A DNA stretch of 17,570 nucleotides from ZC4RG25 sp041687075 (GTDB lineage Bacteria > Pseudomonadota > Alphaproteobacteria > Rhizobiales > Hyphomicrobiaceae): NCBI GenBank assembly GCA_041687075.1, contig JAWLCO010000083.1, positions 1-17,570 of the forward strand. Direction: 5' to 3'. Positions 16,220 through 17,570 of this stretch are shown piece after piece. The position numbers and the translations under genes are program-made. The first letter of the stretch is position 1; each line of letters begins with the position of its first letter. The notes under the pieces are model-generated. The model was given only the letters and a program-made list of their open reading frames with translations, did not search any database and was not told the DNA's origin.

Positions 16220-17280
16220 ACGGATCAGACGCTGCCGCAGGGGGGCGAGGCCATTTCGGAGCCGTGCCGCTGCTGGCCTATGCCGTGCTGGTGACGGCGG
16301 TACTCGCACTCGGCATCTGGTGGCGGGCAGAGGACGTGCTCGAAGCCTGGCTGAACGCGTTCCTGGTGCTGGCCGGCCTCGCATCCGCCAGTCTCGGCCT
16401 GCTCATGATCGGCCATCTTCTCGGCGAGACCTGGCTCCACCCGGTGCGCGGACCGCTCGAGGCGGCGGCTTCGACAATGCCGCTGATGGCCGTGCTGGCA
16501 ATTCCGGTCGCGGCAAGCCTCGACCTGCTGTACCCGTGGGCAGCCGGACCGGTGCCCGACATCTCGCCCGAACGGCAGCTCTACTTCAGCGAAACTTTCG
16601 TTCTTCTGCGCGGTGCTGTGATCCTTCTTCTCTGGATCGTCATCGCGGTGCTTGTGCTGCGTAGAGGCCGGCATCAGCTGGCGAGCGCCATCGGTCTCGC
16701 GCTGCTGGCGCCTACGGCCGCCATTTCCGCTGTCGATTGGGTGAGCTCGCGCGAACCGGCCTGGTGGTCGAGCCTCTTCGCGTTCGCCTACGCAGTGACA
16801 CAGCTTGCAGGTGCGATGGCGCTGGCGCTCCTCGTTGCCATGCTGCAGCCGAATTATCCTCACCCGAGCCGACATCACAGCCTGCAGCGGGCGACGATGA
16901 CGCTGGCCCTGCTGACGTTCTGGGTCTGGTTCGCCCAGCTTCTGGTCATCTGGATGGGCAATCTGCCCGCCGAGGTCGCATGGTACCTCACCCGGACGGA
17001 CAGGGGATGGCTCTGGCCCAAGGTGGCGGTCGCGCTTCCGGCCCTGCTGATTGCCATCACCCTGCTGCTTCCCTCGGAGCCCGGCCGCTGGCGGCTGGCG
17101 GCCGCCGGAGCATTTCTGCTTCTCCAATATCTCGTGCACATGCTCTGGATCGTGCGGCCCGCCTCCGCTGCCGTGCCGGTTCTGACGTGGGTCGATCTGC
17201 CGGTCTGGCTCGGGCTCGGCCTGCTGTGGGCCATCTGGTTCGCTGCCGCGCTCAGGGTTTCGCGTCTGACTAGCGGCTAG
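16216..17280 (+). CDS. actF: Alternative complex III subunit F, polytopic membrane protein
   Basis: 354 residues; its ATG overlaps the actE stop as ATGA, with AGGTGGA at 16206-16212. About ten hydrophobic helices are visible, starting at about 15-35. Typical ActF stretches are GHLLGETWLHPVRGPLEAAA, AISAVDWVSSREPAWWSSLF, the region after SRHHSLQRATMTLALLTFWVWFAQ and EVAWYLTRTDRGW. ActF is a paralogue of ActC lacking a known quinol site and may take part in proton handling. It seems somewhat shorter than the ActF I recall from Bacteroidota. Last gene of the operon; its final bases overlap the stop of a minus-strand cytochrome gene. Confidence 0.92.
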   Translation: MNGSDAAAGGRGHFGAVPLLAYAVLVTAVLALGIWWRAEDVLEAWLNAFLVLAGLASASLGLLMIGHLLGETWLHPVRGPLEAAASTMPLMAVLAIPVAASLDLLYPWAAGPVPDISPERQLYFSETFVLLRGAVILLLWIVIAVLVLRRGRHQLASAIGLALLAPTAAISAVDWVSSREPAWWSSLFAFAYAVTQLAGAMALALLVAMLQPNYPHPSRHHSLQRATMTLALLTFWVWFAQLLVIWMGNLPAEVAWYLTRTDRGWLWPKVAVALPALLIAITLLLPSEPGRWRLAAAGAFLLLQYLVHMLWIVRPASAAVPVLTWVDLPVWLGLGLLWAIWFAAALRVSRLTSG

Positions 17281-17570
17281 TTTCCGGCATCGTGGCGAGC
17301 AACTCCATCGCCCGCTCTATGGGAATGCGGGCCCGCTGCGGCCCGACACGCTCAGTTTCGGAAAGCCTGCGCCTTTCGGCCTCCCGGTAAGCCTCCGCCT
17401 CGTCGAGCCATGGGTAATGCGACGCGGTGGGCCGCACCTCGTATGTGTCCGTGTCTTCGGCACCCAGAGTATAAAGGTAGGTCGCAATGTGACCGGCTTG
17501 CTCTGCCGAAAGGCCCAGGCTGGGCATTGCCGTTTCGGGCTGCAGCGCCGGGGGGTTCATCAGCCAGCGA
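17270..17570 (-). CDS. Cytochrome c protein, C-terminal part only (cut by window edge)
   Basis: The frame enters from the right edge and ends at a TAG (17270-17272); the heme-binding CXXCH lies outside the window. The visible part starts RWLMNPPALQPETAMPSLGLSAEQ, followed by HIATYLYTLG: a class I cytochrome c ending, with M in AMPSLG the likely axial heme ligand and the usual final helix. After the domain comes an unusual, charged tail of about 60 residues (TYEVRPTASHYPWLDEAEAYREAERRRL...). The ATG at 17558-17560 is internal, not the start. Position opposite actF suggests a respiratory partner such as an oxidase-associated cytochrome; this is inference. Confidence 0.8.
   Translation of the reverse strand, partial: RWLMNPPALQPETAMPSLGLSAEQAGHIATYLYTLGAEDTDTYEVRPTASHYPWLDEAEAYREAERRRLSETERVGPQRARIPIERAMELLATMPETSR

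Noticed and set aside
1..17570. CRISPR array, tRNA, rRNA or insertion sequence
   Set aside because: No regularly spaced repeats, no tRNA-like or rRNA-like stretches, and no transposase-like protein or terminal repeats were found by reading.

Overview
The window is high-GC bacterial DNA, densely packed with genes. Gene content (oxygen-dependent HemF, a phasin-like protein, a PhoP/PhoQ-type two-component pair, alternative complex III) points to an aerobic, respiring, Gram-negative member of the Pseudomonadota. An alphaproteobacterium is my best guess from the style of the ABC exporter and the phasin, but the sequence does not settle it. I see no rRNA, tRNA, CRISPR array, insertion sequence or replication origin.

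Left part (1-3809, plus strand): a composite peptidoglycan hydrolase that ends in a holin-like membrane module, with a good internal ribosome-binding site and ATG exactly at the module boundary. It is followed by a secreted PepSY-like protein and an OmpR-family response regulator/histidine kinase pair whose genes overlap. The PepSY protein plus kinase arrangement looks like one envelope-sensing unit.

Middle part (3834-8776): hemF (minus strand) is divergent from a full-length ABC exporter (plus strand). The exporter converges on a minus-strand pair encoding a LolD/MacB-type ATPase and a HlyD-type periplasmic adaptor. The FtsX/MacB-like permease expected with that pair is not in the window. 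A gene-free stretch of about 620 bases (8777-9393) rich in short hairpins leads into a phasin-like gene.

Right part (10246-17280): a complete actABCDEF operon for alternative complex III, the quinol:electron-acceptor oxidoreductase that replaces cytochrome bc1. ActA is a pentaheme cytochrome and ActB carries both the Mo-oxidoreductase-like half and the four-cluster iron-sulfur half. ActC and ActF are polytopic NrfD-type membrane proteins, ActD is a small two-helix subunit and ActE a monoheme cytochrome c lipoprotein. ActB to ActF are tied by overlapping stops and starts; actA and actB are separated by two bases. Together they take electrons from quinol at ActC and pass them through Fe-S clusters and hemes to an acceptor, probably a terminal oxidase or soluble cytochrome c. 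The last gene is the 3' end of a cytochrome c gene on the minus strand, whose stop overlaps the end of actF and which runs off the right edge; it may belong to that acceptor side.
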